Part shown: piece after piece, positions 14,964 to 23,078 of the stretch
Numbering within the stretch: the stretch's first letter is position 1
How the letters are laid out: each line of letters starts with the position of its first letter
Assembly (NCBI GenBank): GCA_009377375.1
Contig: WHUE01000041.1
Location: 1-37,229 of the forward strand
Origin: Alphaproteobacteria bacterium
Lineage (GTDB): Bacteria; Pseudomonadota; Alphaproteobacteria; MPNO01; UBA2964
DNA length: 37,229 nucleotides
Direction: 5' to 3'
Notes under the pieces: generated by a model
The model's input: only the letters and a program-made list of their open reading frames with translations
Databases searched by the model: none
What the model was told of the DNA's origin: nothing
Program-made: the position numbers and the translations under genes

Positions 14964-15449
14964 TCAGGGCGTCTCGTCGGAGGTCGGCCGCTTCAGCGCC
15001 TCGTCGGAGAAGTAGGGCGGCAGGACCGAGCCGGTGCTTCCGCCGCGCCACGTCTCCAGATGCGCGGTGTAGATACCGCCGAACACGCAGCCCATCACCA
15101 CCGCCGTCGCCAGCGCGAAGCGGCGGAGCCCCGTCGGCAGCGGCCGGCCCGCCGGGGGATCGTAGCGGTGGTAGCGCGGATCGCTTTCGTCCAGCGTGCC
15201 GGCGGCGTCCTGCGCGATGATCCGGCGCGCATAGGACCGCGCCCAGTGGGGCACCCTGTTCCGCAGCATATAGCTGCCGAACAGCTGGTCGGTCACGGCG
15301 GGCGGCATCTCGCTGCCGTGCCATTCTGCCCAGGCGAGCTGGAGGACCTGGAACTCGCCGATCTGCAGCAGATTGGCGGCGCGGCCGATCTCGGCGCGCT
15401 CGGGGTGCTCTTCCTTGTCGGGCCTGATCAGGGTTTCGAACAGGTTCAT
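14964..15449 (-). CDS. Hypothetical protein with one C-terminal-half TM helix
   Basis: A 161 aa protein I do not recognise. The N-terminal ~105 residues are soluble, with a helix-rich segment RAANLLQIGEFQVLQLAWAE and a conserved-looking RVPHWARSYARRII. One transmembrane helix (about 109-128, RFALATAVVMGCVFGGIYTA) follows, then about 30 residues probably on the outer face. The topology is a tail-side anchored inner-membrane protein with a cytoplasmic N-terminal domain. It precedes the 66 aa membrane protein by 46 bp on the same strand and may form a unit with it. Confidence 0.7.
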   Translation of the reverse strand: MNLFETLIRPDKEEHPERAEIGRAANLLQIGEFQVLQLAWAEWHGSEMPPAVTDQLFGSYMLRNRVPHWARSYARRIIAQDAAGTLDESDPRYHRYDPPAGRPLPTGLRRFALATAVVMGCVFGGIYTAHLETWRGGSTGSVLPPYFSDEALKRPTSDETP

Positions 15450-15628
15450 CGGAAATACCGGTCCTTTCGCTGGCGGGGCCCTGACACCTGTACTTTACAG
15501 CACCGGGCCCGTATCGGGGGTCACGTCGCCGTGAGCCGGCAAAGCGCGACACCCCGCTGCCATAACGCGGATTCCGGTCTATTGTGTCACCGGATGCGGA
15601 TTTCACACGACAGGGAGACCGACGGATC

Positions 15629-15943
15629 ATGCTCTATATGTGCTACGGCATCGACGGACCGGACGGCGCGGCCCGGCGCGACGAGGCGCGCGCGGCCCAT
15701 TTCGAGTACCTCAAGCGGCACGAGGACAAGCTGGTTCTTGGCGGCGCCACGCTGGCCGACGACTCGGACGCGCGCACCGGCTCGGTGCTGATCATCAACG
15801 TGCCCGACCGCGCCGCCGCCGAGGCCTTCGCCGAGAACGAACCGCTGCGCAAGGCCGGCGTGTTCGAGACCTACACGCTGACCCGCATGCGCCGCGGCCA
15901 GTGGTACCCCCAGAACGCGCCGAAATCGTCGGAAGGGGATTAG
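15629..15943 (+). CDS. YciI-family protein
   Basis: A 104 aa ferredoxin-like alpha/beta barrel protein of the YciI / DGPF family. It has the family's early strand (MLYMCYGIDGPDG), a conserved His (H24 in AAHFEYLKRH), and the KLVLGGATLADD strand-loop with two Asp. It ends in a strand-helix-strand with RAAAEAFAENEPLRKAGVFE, the NDPF/ENEP-type segment typical of the fold. YciI proteins are small dimers with suspected lyase or dehalogenase-like chemistry, but few have known substrates. The ATG at 15629 starts the conserved domain; a GTG at 15584 in frame would add 15 residues with no support. It converges on the MDR dehydrogenase gene. Confidence 0.88.
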   Translation: MLYMCYGIDGPDGAARRDEARAAHFEYLKRHEDKLVLGGATLADDSDARTGSVLIINVPDRAAAEAFAENEPLRKAGVFETYTLTRMRRGQWYPQNAPKSSEGD

Positions 15944-15961
15944 CGGCAGGGGGCTGCCGCC

Positions 15962-17008
15962 TCACCCCAGCGTCGGGTCGATCACCAGCTTGCCGACGAC
16001 GTCGCCGCCGCCGAGGCGGTCGAAGGCGGCCGTCAGCGCGGCGAGGGAGAGCGTCTCCTCGATCACGGTCTTCAGCTTTCCCTCGCCGGCGAATTTCAGC
16101 GTGGTCTCGACGTTGCGCCGGCTCGCCCCGGCGCCGCCGATCACCTTGTGGCGGCGCAGGTACAGCCGGCTGGCGTCCAGCTCCACCTTGCCGCCGCCAT
16201 GCGCGCCGGCGGTCACGAGCCGCCCCGCATAGGCGAGGCTGGCGAAGGCCCTGGGCCAGGTGGTGGGGTCGGAGATGTTTTCGAACACCACGTCCACGCC
16301 GCGCCCGTCGGTCAGGCGCATGACCTCCTCGACCAGGTCGTGGGTGCGGTAGTTGATGCCGAAATCGGCGCCCATCTCGATGCCGAGCCGGACGCGGTCT
16401 TCGGCGCCGGCGCCAGCGATCACGGTGGCGCCCATCAGCTTCGCCGCCTGCACGCCGGTGCTGCCGAGCCCGCCGCCCGCGCCCATCACCAGCACCCATT
16501 CGCCCGCGCGCAGACCCGCCTTGTCGTCGAGGAGCTGGAACGCGGTGGGGAAGTGCCGCATCACCACGGCGGCCTCGGCGAAGCTCGGTCCCGGCGCCAG
16601 CCTTTCGCAGCTTTCGACCGGTACGCAGCAATATTCGGCATAGCCGCCCCAGCGGTGGATGCCGATCAGCGTGCCTTCGCGGCAGTCGCCCTCGCGCCCG
16701 TCGAGGCAGTCGCGGCACTGGCCGCAATGGGAGCGCGAGCACACCGTCACGCGGTCGTCCACGGCGAAGCCCTCCACGCCTTCGCCCAGGGCCGCGACGC
16801 GCCCCGCCGGGTCCACGCCGGGGACCATGGGCAGCAGATGGGGCACGTTCGGGCGGCCGGCGATGATGGTGAGATCGCGGGCGCGGTTGACGGTGACGGC
16901 GCGCACCTCCACCAGCACCTCGCCGGGACCCGGCTCCGGCGTCGGGACGTCCTCCAGCCGCAGCACCTGTTCGGCGGGGCCGTATGCCCGGAAAACCCAT
17001 GCCTTCAT
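15962..17008 (-). CDS. Zinc-type medium-chain dehydrogenase/reductase (MDR superfamily)
   Basis: A 348 aa NAD(P)-dependent oxidoreductase. An N-terminal GroES-like domain contains the structural-zinc lobe C95-x2-C98-x2-C101-x7-C109. The Rossmann domain has VMGAGGGLGSTGVQAAKL (GxGxxG-type, about 174-191). The usual catalytic-zinc Cys near residue 40 is replaced by Asn (TVNRARD), the pattern of quinone-oxidoreductase-like or crotonyl-CoA-type members rather than classical alcohol dehydrogenases. It therefore probably keeps the structural zinc only and reduces an activated C=C or carbonyl substrate. It follows the YciI-like gene at 17031 by 22 bp on the same strand, suggesting an operon. Confidence 0.88.
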   Translation of the reverse strand: MKAWVFRAYGPAEQVLRLEDVPTPEPGPGEVLVEVRAVTVNRARDLTIIAGRPNVPHLLPMVPGVDPAGRVAALGEGVEGFAVDDRVTVCSRSHCGQCRDCLDGREGDCREGTLIGIHRWGGYAEYCCVPVESCERLAPGPSFAEAAVVMRHFPTAFQLLDDKAGLRAGEWVLVMGAGGGLGSTGVQAAKLMGATVIAGAGAEDRVRLGIEMGADFGINYRTHDLVEEVMRLTDGRGVDVVFENISDPTTWPRAFASLAYAGRLVTAGAHGGGKVELDASRLYLRRHKVIGGAGASRRNVETTLKFAGEGKLKTVIEETLSLAALTAAFDRLGGGDVVGKLVIDPTLG

Positions 17009-17030
17009 CGTTTGTCCCTGTTCGTTGCGT

Positions 17031-17456
17031 TCAGTCGGCGGGGGACAGCCGCCAGCGGCGGTTGTCCAGCTCGAGCACCCCGTCGGCGAGGCGGAGGTTG
17101 AGTGACGTGACGCCCTCGTTTCGCTGCCAGGGCACGATCTCGACGGTGCGGAAGCCCGCCTTGGTGTATGGCTCCTCGTCCGCCAGCTTCTGTGCCTCGG
17201 CGCGGTTGGGCGCGCGCACCATCAGGATTCCGGTGCCGCGCACCCAGCCTTCCCCGTCGCGGCACGGGCCGGCGGCGAACAGCAGCCCGCGACGTTCCAG
17301 ATCGACCAGATAGGCGTGGTGGTCGACGCGCAGCTCGTCCTGCGACCGGGGAAAATCCGTCGGCGGATTGTCGGCGGGGCGCAGCATCAGCAGGTAGCAC
17401 TGCTCGCGGACCAGGTTCTGCATGATGCGCTGCGCCTCATCGCGGGCGTCGGCCAT
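17031..17456 (-). CDS. YciI-related protein
   Basis: A 141 aa cytosolic protein with a YciI-like core: EQCYLLMLRPADNP strand, DELRVDHHAYLVDLERRGLL helix with paired His (H46, H47), FAAGPCRDGEG loop, TGILMVRAPNRAEAQKLADEEPYTKAGF. A C-terminal extension (LADGVLELDNRRWRL) lies beyond the standard domain. The ATG at 17456 has GGGAGA upstream; 93 further open codons lie inside the antisense of the next gene and are not credible. It is the upstream partner of the MDR dehydrogenase. Function unknown; YciI proteins are often small lyase-like or isomerase-like dimers. Confidence 0.85.
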   Translation of the reverse strand: MADARDEAQRIMQNLVREQCYLLMLRPADNPPTDFPRSQDELRVDHHAYLVDLERRGLLFAAGPCRDGEGWVRGTGILMVRAPNRAEAQKLADEEPYTKAGFRTVEIVPWQRNEGVTSLNLRLADGVLELDNRRWRLSPAD

Positions 17457-17520
17457 GGCGGTCTCCCGTTTCTCGGTGGCGCGCAAGATAACCTTGCCCG
17501 GGGAGCCCGGCAAGGCGCGC

Positions 17521-18252
17521 TCAGTCGCCGGAAACCGCGATCTCGGCGACCAGCGGCAGGTGGTCGGACGCGATGCGCGACAGCGCGCTCCGGTGCACCC
17601 CCACCGACAGGCGCAGCGTCGAGGGCAGGCACCAGATGCGGTCCAGCGCGATGAAGGGGCGGCGGGTGGGGAAGGTCGCAGGCGCGCGCAGCCGCAACCC
17701 GAGCGGATGGCCCAGCCGGCCGAGCGCGCCGGCATGCGGCCCGAGCACGTTGAAATCGCCCATCATCACCGTCGGCGTTCCCTCGCGGGCCTGCAGCAGC
17801 CTCGCCAGCTCGTCGATCTGGTGGCGACGTTCGCCCGGCTTCAGCCCCAGATGCGTGGCGAATATGACGAGTTCCGGGCCGTCCCAGTCGATCTCCGCCT
17901 CGATGGCGCCGCGGGGCTCTCTCTTTTCCACGTTCAGCCGGTGCAGCACGGGTGCCCGCAGCGGCCAGCGCGACAGCAGCACGTTGCCGTATTCCCCCTG
18001 GTGCTCGACGATGTTGGGGCCGGGCACGGCGTGAAAGCCGCTTGCCCGCTCGATGAACTCGAACTGGTCGATTTCCCGCCCCCCCTTGAGGCGGGAGTCG
18101 ACCTCCTGCAAGGCGACGATATCCGCGTCGATCTCCGCCAGCACGGCGGCGGTGCGGGCCGGATCGCACCGGCCGTCCCGTCCGATTCCGGAATGGATGT
18201 TGTACGTGGCGACGCGGATCTTCCGGTCGGATTCCAGCGCGTGATCTCTCAC
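17521..18252 (-). CDS. Endonuclease/exonuclease/phosphatase (EEP) family hydrolase
   Basis: A 243 aa Mg2+-dependent phosphodiesterase or phosphatase of the DNase I/APE/sphingomyelinase fold. The complete active-site set is visible: N18 in ATYNIHSG, E50 in ALQEVDSR, H134 in FATHLGL, D166 and N168 in MGDFNVLG, D204 in ALDRIW, and the terminal D230-H231 in ASDHLPL. The start is GTG at 18252, overlapping the PLD-VTT stop by four bases (GTGA), so it is translationally coupled. No signal peptide. The coupling to a phospholipase D-like membrane protein suggests action on lipid head groups or another phosphodiester rather than DNA repair; that is inference. Confidence 0.9.
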   Translation of the reverse strand: MRDHALESDRKIRVATYNIHSGIGRDGRCDPARTAAVLAEIDADIVALQEVDSRLKGGREIDQFEFIERASGFHAVPGPNIVEHQGEYGNVLLSRWPLRAPVLHRLNVEKREPRGAIEAEIDWDGPELVIFATHLGLKPGERRHQIDELARLLQAREGTPTVMMGDFNVLGPHAGALGRLGHPLGLRLRAPATFPTRRPFIALDRIWCLPSTLRLSVGVHRSALSRIASDHLPLVAEIAVSGD

Positions 18253-20408
18253 GTCTTCTCTTCGCGCTCCGTGCCATGCGCATGCCGGTTGAACCGGCGC
18301 CGCAGGAACTTTTGCAACGCAACGCCGATCATGATCCACAGGCACAGCAACGCGCCGAGGAGGATCGTGTTCCAGGCATCGGGCTCGCTCAGCAGCGCCT
18401 CGATCCGGTCGCCCATCGCCGTCATGATCGCGATGCCGGGGGCCAACCCCAGCGCGCTGCCGATCAGGAAGTCGGACAGCCGTATCTTCGCGGCGCCCGC
18501 GGCGAGGTTCACCACCGTAAACGGCGCGATGGGTATCATGCGAACGGTCATGATCGTGACGATTCCGCTGCGCGAAAGATAGCGGTCGAGGGTGCGGATA
18601 TGCTTGCCGGCCAGGCGGCGCAGAAGTCCTCGCCCGGCATACCGCCCTGCGCCGAACATTACCACGGCGCTCGTCATCGCTCCGGCGAAGGCATAGGCGA
18701 GACCGAACCAGGGACCGAAGGCGATGGCGGTGGCGGCGATCAGCACTGTCACAGGAAACATCGCCAGACCGGCAAGCACGTAAATTCCGACGGCGAGCGC
18801 AGGCGCGAATACCGACCCGCGCGCGTCCTGGAACCACCCGGCGATGGCGTCGGGCTGGATCATCTCCGCCATCGGCGTGTAGCGCCATCCGACCGCGACC
18901 GCCGCGACCGCCGCGACGAGTCCGATCAGCGGCCATGCGCGGCGCAGCGCATCGCTGAAACCTGGGCTGGCGAGGTCCACCCTCGTGATGCGGCTCGCGA
19001 TCTCGGAAAGATCGGCGGGCTGTTCCGGGTCGGCAAAGGACGCGAGCGCGTCCGGCGGGCCCGGTTCCGGCATCTCGGGCTCGAGCGGCGCCAGGCAGCG
19101 GCCGCCGGTATCCAGCGATTTCAGCGCGGCGACAAGGGAGCCGCGCTCCTTCATTTCGCGCGCGACCGCGTCCGCCGCCACGCCGCAATGCTCGCTGATC
19201 AGGCTGTGCCGGAAGTCCGCGATGGCGCGGGCGACGGCCGCGTCGTCCCCGGCTTCCACCGCGATGTCGCATTCGCTGTCCACGGACATGGAACGGTTGT
19301 TCAGATTGGCGGAGCCGATCTGCAGCAAGCGGTCGTCCACGATCATGATTTTGGCATGGACGGTGTAGCGCAGGTCGTTGCGGTGTCCCAGCCGCGGGGC
19401 CAGCAGCAGCAGGCGCCCGTCTTTGTCGGCCGCGCGCAGCCGGTCGGCGGCCCGCGCAAGCCCCGCACCCATCGTCTGCTGTTCCAGCCAGCCGCCGTAG
19501 CGCTCGGGCAGGACGATCACGATTTCCGGCCCGTCCTTCTCCGCCAGACGATCGCAGAGGGCCTCCACGACGCAGCGGGCGGTCAGGTACTGGTTCTCGA
19601 TGAAGATCAGGTCGCGCGCGGCGGCGATGCTGTCGAGGAGCAGCGATTGCACCTCCTGTACCGTCTCGGCGCCGTTCAGGGGCGGCACCGTGCGCGCGAT
19701 GGCCACGGCGACATCGCGCATCGCCGGCTCGACGCCGTCGGGCCAGGGGTCGCTGCTGGCGTCGCGATGCGGTGCGGGAACCTTGATGCCGGTCGCGGCC
19801 TTCCAGCGGAAGCGGGCGAGTTCGCCGATGGCGGCCGCAGCGTCGCCGTCGAACATGGCCATGGCGTCGTGATAGGGCCCGTAGGGCTGGCCGTCGCAGT
19901 TCACGCGGCCCGGGTCGTCCTCGGCGTGCTCCGCGGTGTCCCAGCGGCCTTCGGTCAGGTCGAGTCCGCCGACGAAGGCAAGCCGGTCGTCCACCACCAC
20001 GATCTTCTGGTGCTGCGCCCCGCCGAGCGGCAGCACATCGTCGAACTCGACGACGACGTTGGCGGGGGTGCGCCAGTTGATCTTGACCGCCGGCAGCGGT
20101 TCCCGGTCGGCCGCATATAACAGGGTGAAGTCCCAGATCAGCAGCTTGATCTTCAGCTGCGGCCGCGCGCGCGCGACGTGGTCGATCAGTTCCAGCAGCG
20201 TGTTGGGCACGTCCGGCATGGGGTCACGCCGTTCCAGCCGGATGCGGGAATCGATATCCCAACCGATGATGAAGACCTGCTCGCGCGCCGCCAGCAGGGC
20301 CCGCTTCACCGCGGCGAAGTAGGGCGCCCCGTTCGCCAGGACGGTCAGGCGATCCGCGTGCTCGCGGCGCCAGCAGTTGCGCCCGGTGTCCAGGATCGTA
20401 TCGGTCAT
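18249..20408 (-). CDS. Phospholipase D-like protein fused to a VTT (DedA/SNARE-associated) membrane domain
   Basis: A 719 aa two-part protein. The N-terminal half is a full PLD-type enzyme with two HKD motifs: H133-x-K135-x4-D140 (HQKIVVVD) and H351-x-K353-x4-D358 (HAKIMIVD), each followed by GG/GSANxN-type residues. The C-terminal ~200 residues are a VTT/DedA-like multi-helix membrane domain (PVTVLIAATAIAFGPWFGL, then RMIPIAPFTVVNLAAGAAKI). The fusion places a phosphatidyl hydrolase or transferase beside a possible lipid scramblase-type domain at the inner membrane. The start is uncertain: ATG at 20408 precedes the conserved GRNCWR segment, while ATG at 20435 lies in the loop of an intergenic hairpin; both have weak RBSs. 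Coupled to the EEP gene. Confidence 0.88.
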   Translation of the reverse strand: MTDTILDTGRNCWRREHADRLTVLANGAPYFAAVKRALLAAREQVFIIGWDIDSRIRLERRDPMPDVPNTLLELIDHVARARPQLKIKLLIWDFTLLYAADREPLPAVKINWRTPANVVVEFDDVLPLGGAQHQKIVVVDDRLAFVGGLDLTEGRWDTAEHAEDDPGRVNCDGQPYGPYHDAMAMFDGDAAAAIGELARFRWKAATGIKVPAPHRDASSDPWPDGVEPAMRDVAVAIARTVPPLNGAETVQEVQSLLLDSIAAARDLIFIENQYLTARCVVEALCDRLAEKDGPEIVIVLPERYGGWLEQQTMGAGLARAADRLRAADKDGRLLLLAPRLGHRNDLRYTVHAKIMIVDDRLLQIGSANLNNRSMSVDSECDIAVEAGDDAAVARAIADFRHSLISEHCGVAADAVAREMKERGSLVAALKSLDTGGRCLAPLEPEMPEPGPPDALASFADPEQPADLSEIASRITRVDLASPGFSDALRRAWPLIGLVAAVAAVAVGWRYTPMAEMIQPDAIAGWFQDARGSVFAPALAVGIYVLAGLAMFPVTVLIAATAIAFGPWFGLAYAFAGAMTSAVVMFGAGRYAGRGLLRRLAGKHIRTLDRYLSRSGIVTIMTVRMIPIAPFTVVNLAAGAAKIRLSDFLIGSALGLAPGIAIMTAMGDRIEALLSEPDAWNTILLGALLCLWIMIGVALQKFLRRRFNRHAHGTEREEKT

Positions 20409-20411
20409 GAC

Positions 20412-20459
20412 TGTAAGCTCGGAACCCCCTGTCATTTGGGGTTTCCGCCGTGGCTTACA
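20412..20459 (-). promoter_or_regulatory. Long imperfect hairpin between GST and PLD-VTT genes
   Basis: TGTAAGC (20412-20418) pairs with GCTTACA (20453-20459). Inside it, GGAACCCC (20421-20428) pairs with GGGGTTTCC (20438-20446) with one bulged base. The apical loop contains the upstream in-frame ATG at 20435. It lies between the GST stop (20473) and the PLD-VTT start. There is no T-run, so attenuation or translation control is more likely than plain termination. Confidence 0.5.
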
Positions 20460-20472
20460 AGGGAAGCCGCAG

Positions 20473-21279
20473 TCAGATCCCGGCCGGCACGGTCCGCGAC
20501 ATGGCCTCGATGCGCGGCCATGCCTCCTCCCCCGTCTCGTTCATCAGGACGACGTACGAGTCGTTGCGCCAGTCGATGTAGCCGGGGCCGAAATTCGGCC
20601 GCGCCCGGATGCGCGCATACCAGTCGCAGAGATTCGGCCGGCTCTCCAGCCAGCCCCTGAGACGCAGCTCGTCGATGCGGATGACGTAGGGCGTATAGGC
20701 GACGTCGGCGAGCGAATAGGAGGCGCCGGCGAGCCAGGACGTTTGCGAAAGCTGCGTTTCCATGTCGGTCAGGAAGCGGTCGAACACCGGCAGCGCCTCG
20801 GCGAACTGCTCCGCCTCGATGCCGTACTCGATCTGCCGGCGCTGGCGCTCGCGCCTCGCCGGGTCGGGAATGCCGTCGAGATAGGCTTTCAACTCGTCCG
20901 CCGGCCGGGCGAGGTGCTGATGGCGAAAGGCGATCGAGCCGCTGAGCACCCCGGTGTAATAGTGCAGACGCTCGTCCAGCCTCTTGGTCCAGATGCGCAT
21001 CCGCGCGCATTCCAGCGGATCGGCCGGACGCATCGGCGGCTCGGGAAAGGCGTCGTCGAGATATTCGCAGATCACGGTGCTTTCGATCACCACGCGGCCG
21101 TCATGCACCAGCGTCGGCACTACCCCGTTGGGGTTGAGCGTGAGGTACGCCGGCGCGTGCTGGTCGCGGCGGCGCAGGTCGAGAAGATGACTCGTCCACT
21201 TCAGGCCCTTCTCGCCCAGAACCAGGCGCACCTTCTGGGCGCAGGTCGACATGTCGGCATGGTAAAGCTCGATGCCCAT
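20473..21279 (-). CDS. Glutathione S-transferase family protein
   Basis: A 268 aa cytosolic GST-like protein. The N-terminal thioredoxin-fold domain has MSTCAQKVRLVLGEKGL (S11 and C13 at the usual catalytic position), the cis-Pro loop NPNGVVPTLV (about 49-58) and the glutathione gamma-Glu-binding ES-T (ESTVICEYLDD). The helical C-terminal domain ends with SWLAGASYSLADVAYTPYVIRI, containing the N-capping box. At 268 aa it is longer than the usual 200-230, from an extended C-terminal domain. I chose the ATG at 21279 because homology begins there; the open frame to 21423 is low-complexity and intergenic. Substrate unknown; may serve detoxification or ring-cleavage/isomerisation chemistry. Confidence 0.9.
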   Translation of the reverse strand: MGIELYHADMSTCAQKVRLVLGEKGLKWTSHLLDLRRRDQHAPAYLTLNPNGVVPTLVHDGRVVIESTVICEYLDDAFPEPPMRPADPLECARMRIWTKRLDERLHYYTGVLSGSIAFRHQHLARPADELKAYLDGIPDPARRERQRRQIEYGIEAEQFAEALPVFDRFLTDMETQLSQTSWLAGASYSLADVAYTPYVIRIDELRLRGWLESRPNLCDWYARIRARPNFGPGYIDWRNDSYVVLMNETGEEAWPRIEAMSRTVPAGI

Positions 21280-21418
21280 GACGCAGCGGGTACGCCACCC
21301 CGGCGCCGCTGTCAATCGGTCGGCGCGACTGCGCGCCCGGCTTTTTCCGCCGGTTGCGCCTTGCTTTTGGAAAATCGCCGGTTTACGCTCGATAAACGAA
21401 TGGAAAATCCGGTAAAAC

Positions 21419-21453
21419 CCCATGATTTCAATGTATTAAATGTCTTTCATGGG
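21419..21453. promoter_or_regulatory. Inverted repeat in promoter region of the ABC importer operon
   Basis: CCCATGA (21419-21425) and TCATGGG (21447-21453) form perfect 7 bp arms separated by 21 bp of AT-rich sequence (TTTCAATGTATTAAATGTCTT). GTTTA (21381-21385) and TAAAC (21393-21397) form a second small inverted repeat nearby. The position is 46-80 bp upstream of the ATPase ATG at 21499, where an operator or activator site would lie. The binding protein is unknown. Confidence 0.4.
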
Positions 21454-21498
21454 ACGGGATGAATAAGGCGCCTGCGACGGGGCGCGGACAGGGAGCCG

Positions 21499-22281
21499 AT
21501 GGTCGCGTATATCGAAGCCAAGAACGTCAATCTGATCTTTACCCCGCCGAACCGGATGCCGGTGACGGCGCTCAAGGACTTCAACATATCGGTCGGGGAA
21601 GGCGAGTTCGTTTCGATCGTCGGGCCCAGCGGCTGCGGCAAGAGCACCTTCCTGAACGTGCTGCTCGGCCTGATCCCGCCGCATTCGGGCGAGATGGCGA
21701 TCAACGGCAAACGGGTTTCGGGGCCTGGCCAGGACCGCGCCATGGTGTTCCAGGAATTCGGTCTGCTGCCGTGGCGCACCGTGCTCAACAATGTCGAGCT
21801 GGGGCTGGAGCTCAAGGGGGTGGCGACGTCGGAGCGCCGCCCCGTTTCCCAGAAATTCATCGAGATGGTCGGTCTCGCGGGGTTCGAGGGGCATTACCCG
21901 CACGAGCTGTCGGGCGGCATGAAGCAGCGCGTCGGGCTGGCCCGCGCGCTGGCGACCGATCCGGACGTGCTGCTGATGGACGAGCCCTTCGCCGCGCTGG
22001 ACGCGCAGACGCGCGACATCATGCAGGCGGAGCTGCTGCGCATCTGGCAGGAGGCGAAGAAGACGGTCCTGTTCGTCACCCATCAGATAGAGGAGGCGGT
22101 ATATCTCTCCGACCGGGTGATCGTGATGACCAAGCGGCCGGGGCGGGCGAAGAAGATCATCGACATCCCGCTGCCGCGCCCGCGCGACTACGAGATGCGG
22201 GTGACGCAGGAATTCAACGACCTGAAGCTCCAGCTCTGGAACGAGCTGAAGGACGAACTCACCGTGCACGGCAACGGCTGA
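21499..22281 (+). CDS. ABC importer ATP-binding protein (SsuB/TauB/NrtD type)
   Basis: A 260 aa ATPase of the nitrate/sulfonate/taurine importer family. All motifs are intact: Walker A GPSGCGKST (42-50), Q-loop Q85 in FQEFGLLPW, signature LSGGMKQR (137-144), Walker B VLLMDEP (157-163), D-loop ALDAQT and switch His H195 (FVTHQIEEA). FGLLPW and the long C-terminus with MTKRPGRAKKIIDIPLPRPR are typical of this subfamily. The ATG at 21499 follows ACAGGGAG at good spacing. It is the first gene of an ATPase-permease-permease operon, with gaps of 19 and 4 bp. The substrate is unknown; aromatic acids, sulfonates, nitrate and pyrimidine precursors all occur in this family. Confidence 0.93.
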   Translation: MVAYIEAKNVNLIFTPPNRMPVTALKDFNISVGEGEFVSIVGPSGCGKSTFLNVLLGLIPPHSGEMAINGKRVSGPGQDRAMVFQEFGLLPWRTVLNNVELGLELKGVATSERRPVSQKFIEMVGLAGFEGHYPHELSGGMKQRVGLARALATDPDVLLMDEPFAALDAQTRDIMQAELLRIWQEAKKTVLFVTHQIEEAVYLSDRVIVMTKRPGRAKKIIDIPLPRPRDYEMRVTQEFNDLKLQLWNELKDELTVHGNG

Positions 22282-22300
22282 GCCCGGGGGGACCGCGACC

Positions 22301-23074
22301 ATGAACGACTTTGTCTACAAGTGGCGGAACCCGATCTTCGGCAGCGTTTCGGTCGTCCTGTTCTTCCTCGGCTGGGAGGCGCTGCTGACCTGGGCGATCC
22401 CGCTCAACCCCTTCATCATGTCCAAACCCAGCCTGATCTTCGAGGGCCTGTGGCTTGAGATGCAGTCGGGCCAGCTCTGGTCCGACCTGCTGATCAGCGG
22501 ACAGCCGTTCATCTTCGGCTTCGGCGCCGCCATCGTCGTCGGCATTTTCGTCGGCACCATGATGGGGTGGAGGGCGCGCGTGGGCTACGCGCTCGACCCG
22601 TTGCTGACGGCGCTCTACGCCAGCCCGCTGGTCGCCATCGCGCCGCTGGTGATCATCTTTTTCGGCGTCGGCGTCTCGGGCAAGGCCATCCTGATCTTCG
22701 TGCTCTGCGTTTTTCCGTTCGTGTTCAACACCTATGCGGGGGTCAAGTCGGTCGACCGGCTGCTGGTCAACGTGGTCCGTTCGCTGGGCGGGAACGAGCG
22801 CGACATCTATCTGAAGGTCATCGTGCCCAGCGTGCTGCCGTTCATCATCGCCGGGGCGCGCTACGCCATCGGCCGCGCGCTGGTGGGCATTCTGGTGGGC
22901 GAATTCTTCGCAGCCACCGCCGGGATCGGCTATCGCATCGCCTGGTTCAGCGACATGTTCGAGCTGAGCCGCATGTTCGGCTATATCCTCGTCATGATGG
23001 TGGTCGCCGTGCTGTTCACGGAAGGCATACGCTGGGCGGAGCGCGCCGCCTTCCCGTGGCGGGTGGGGATGTAG
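22301..23074 (+). CDS. ABC importer permease (first), SsuC/TauC type
   Basis: A 257 aa inner-membrane permease with six predicted helices. It carries the cytoplasmic coupling EAA-like loop GGNERDIYLKVIVPSVLPFI (about 165-184) followed by AGARYAIGRALVGILVGEFF, characteristic of the BPD_transp_1 domain in nitrate/sulfonate/taurine importers. GGGGGGA precedes the ATG. It lies 19 bp after the ATPase gene and 4 bp before a second, different permease, implying a heterodimeric pore rather than the homodimer usual for SsuC. Confidence 0.93.
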   Translation: MNDFVYKWRNPIFGSVSVVLFFLGWEALLTWAIPLNPFIMSKPSLIFEGLWLEMQSGQLWSDLLISGQPFIFGFGAAIVVGIFVGTMMGWRARVGYALDPLLTALYASPLVAIAPLVIIFFGVGVSGKAILIFVLCVFPFVFNTYAGVKSVDRLLVNVVRSLGGNERDIYLKVIVPSVLPFIIAGARYAIGRALVGILVGEFFAATAGIGYRIAWFSDMFELSRMFGYILVMMVVAVLFTEGIRWAERAAFPWRVGM

Positions 23075-23078
23075 AGCC

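Noticed and set aside
15474..15510. Small hairpin CTGTA-CTT-TACAG flanked by GGGCCC
   Set aside because: The stem is only five bp and the flanking GGGCCC is self-complementary; no T-run and no clear position relative to a gene end.
21280..21498. TPP riboswitch before the SsuABC-type operon (pyrimidine-precursor importers can carry one)
   Set aside because: The conserved THI-box core (CUGAGA and related segments) is not seen in the leader.
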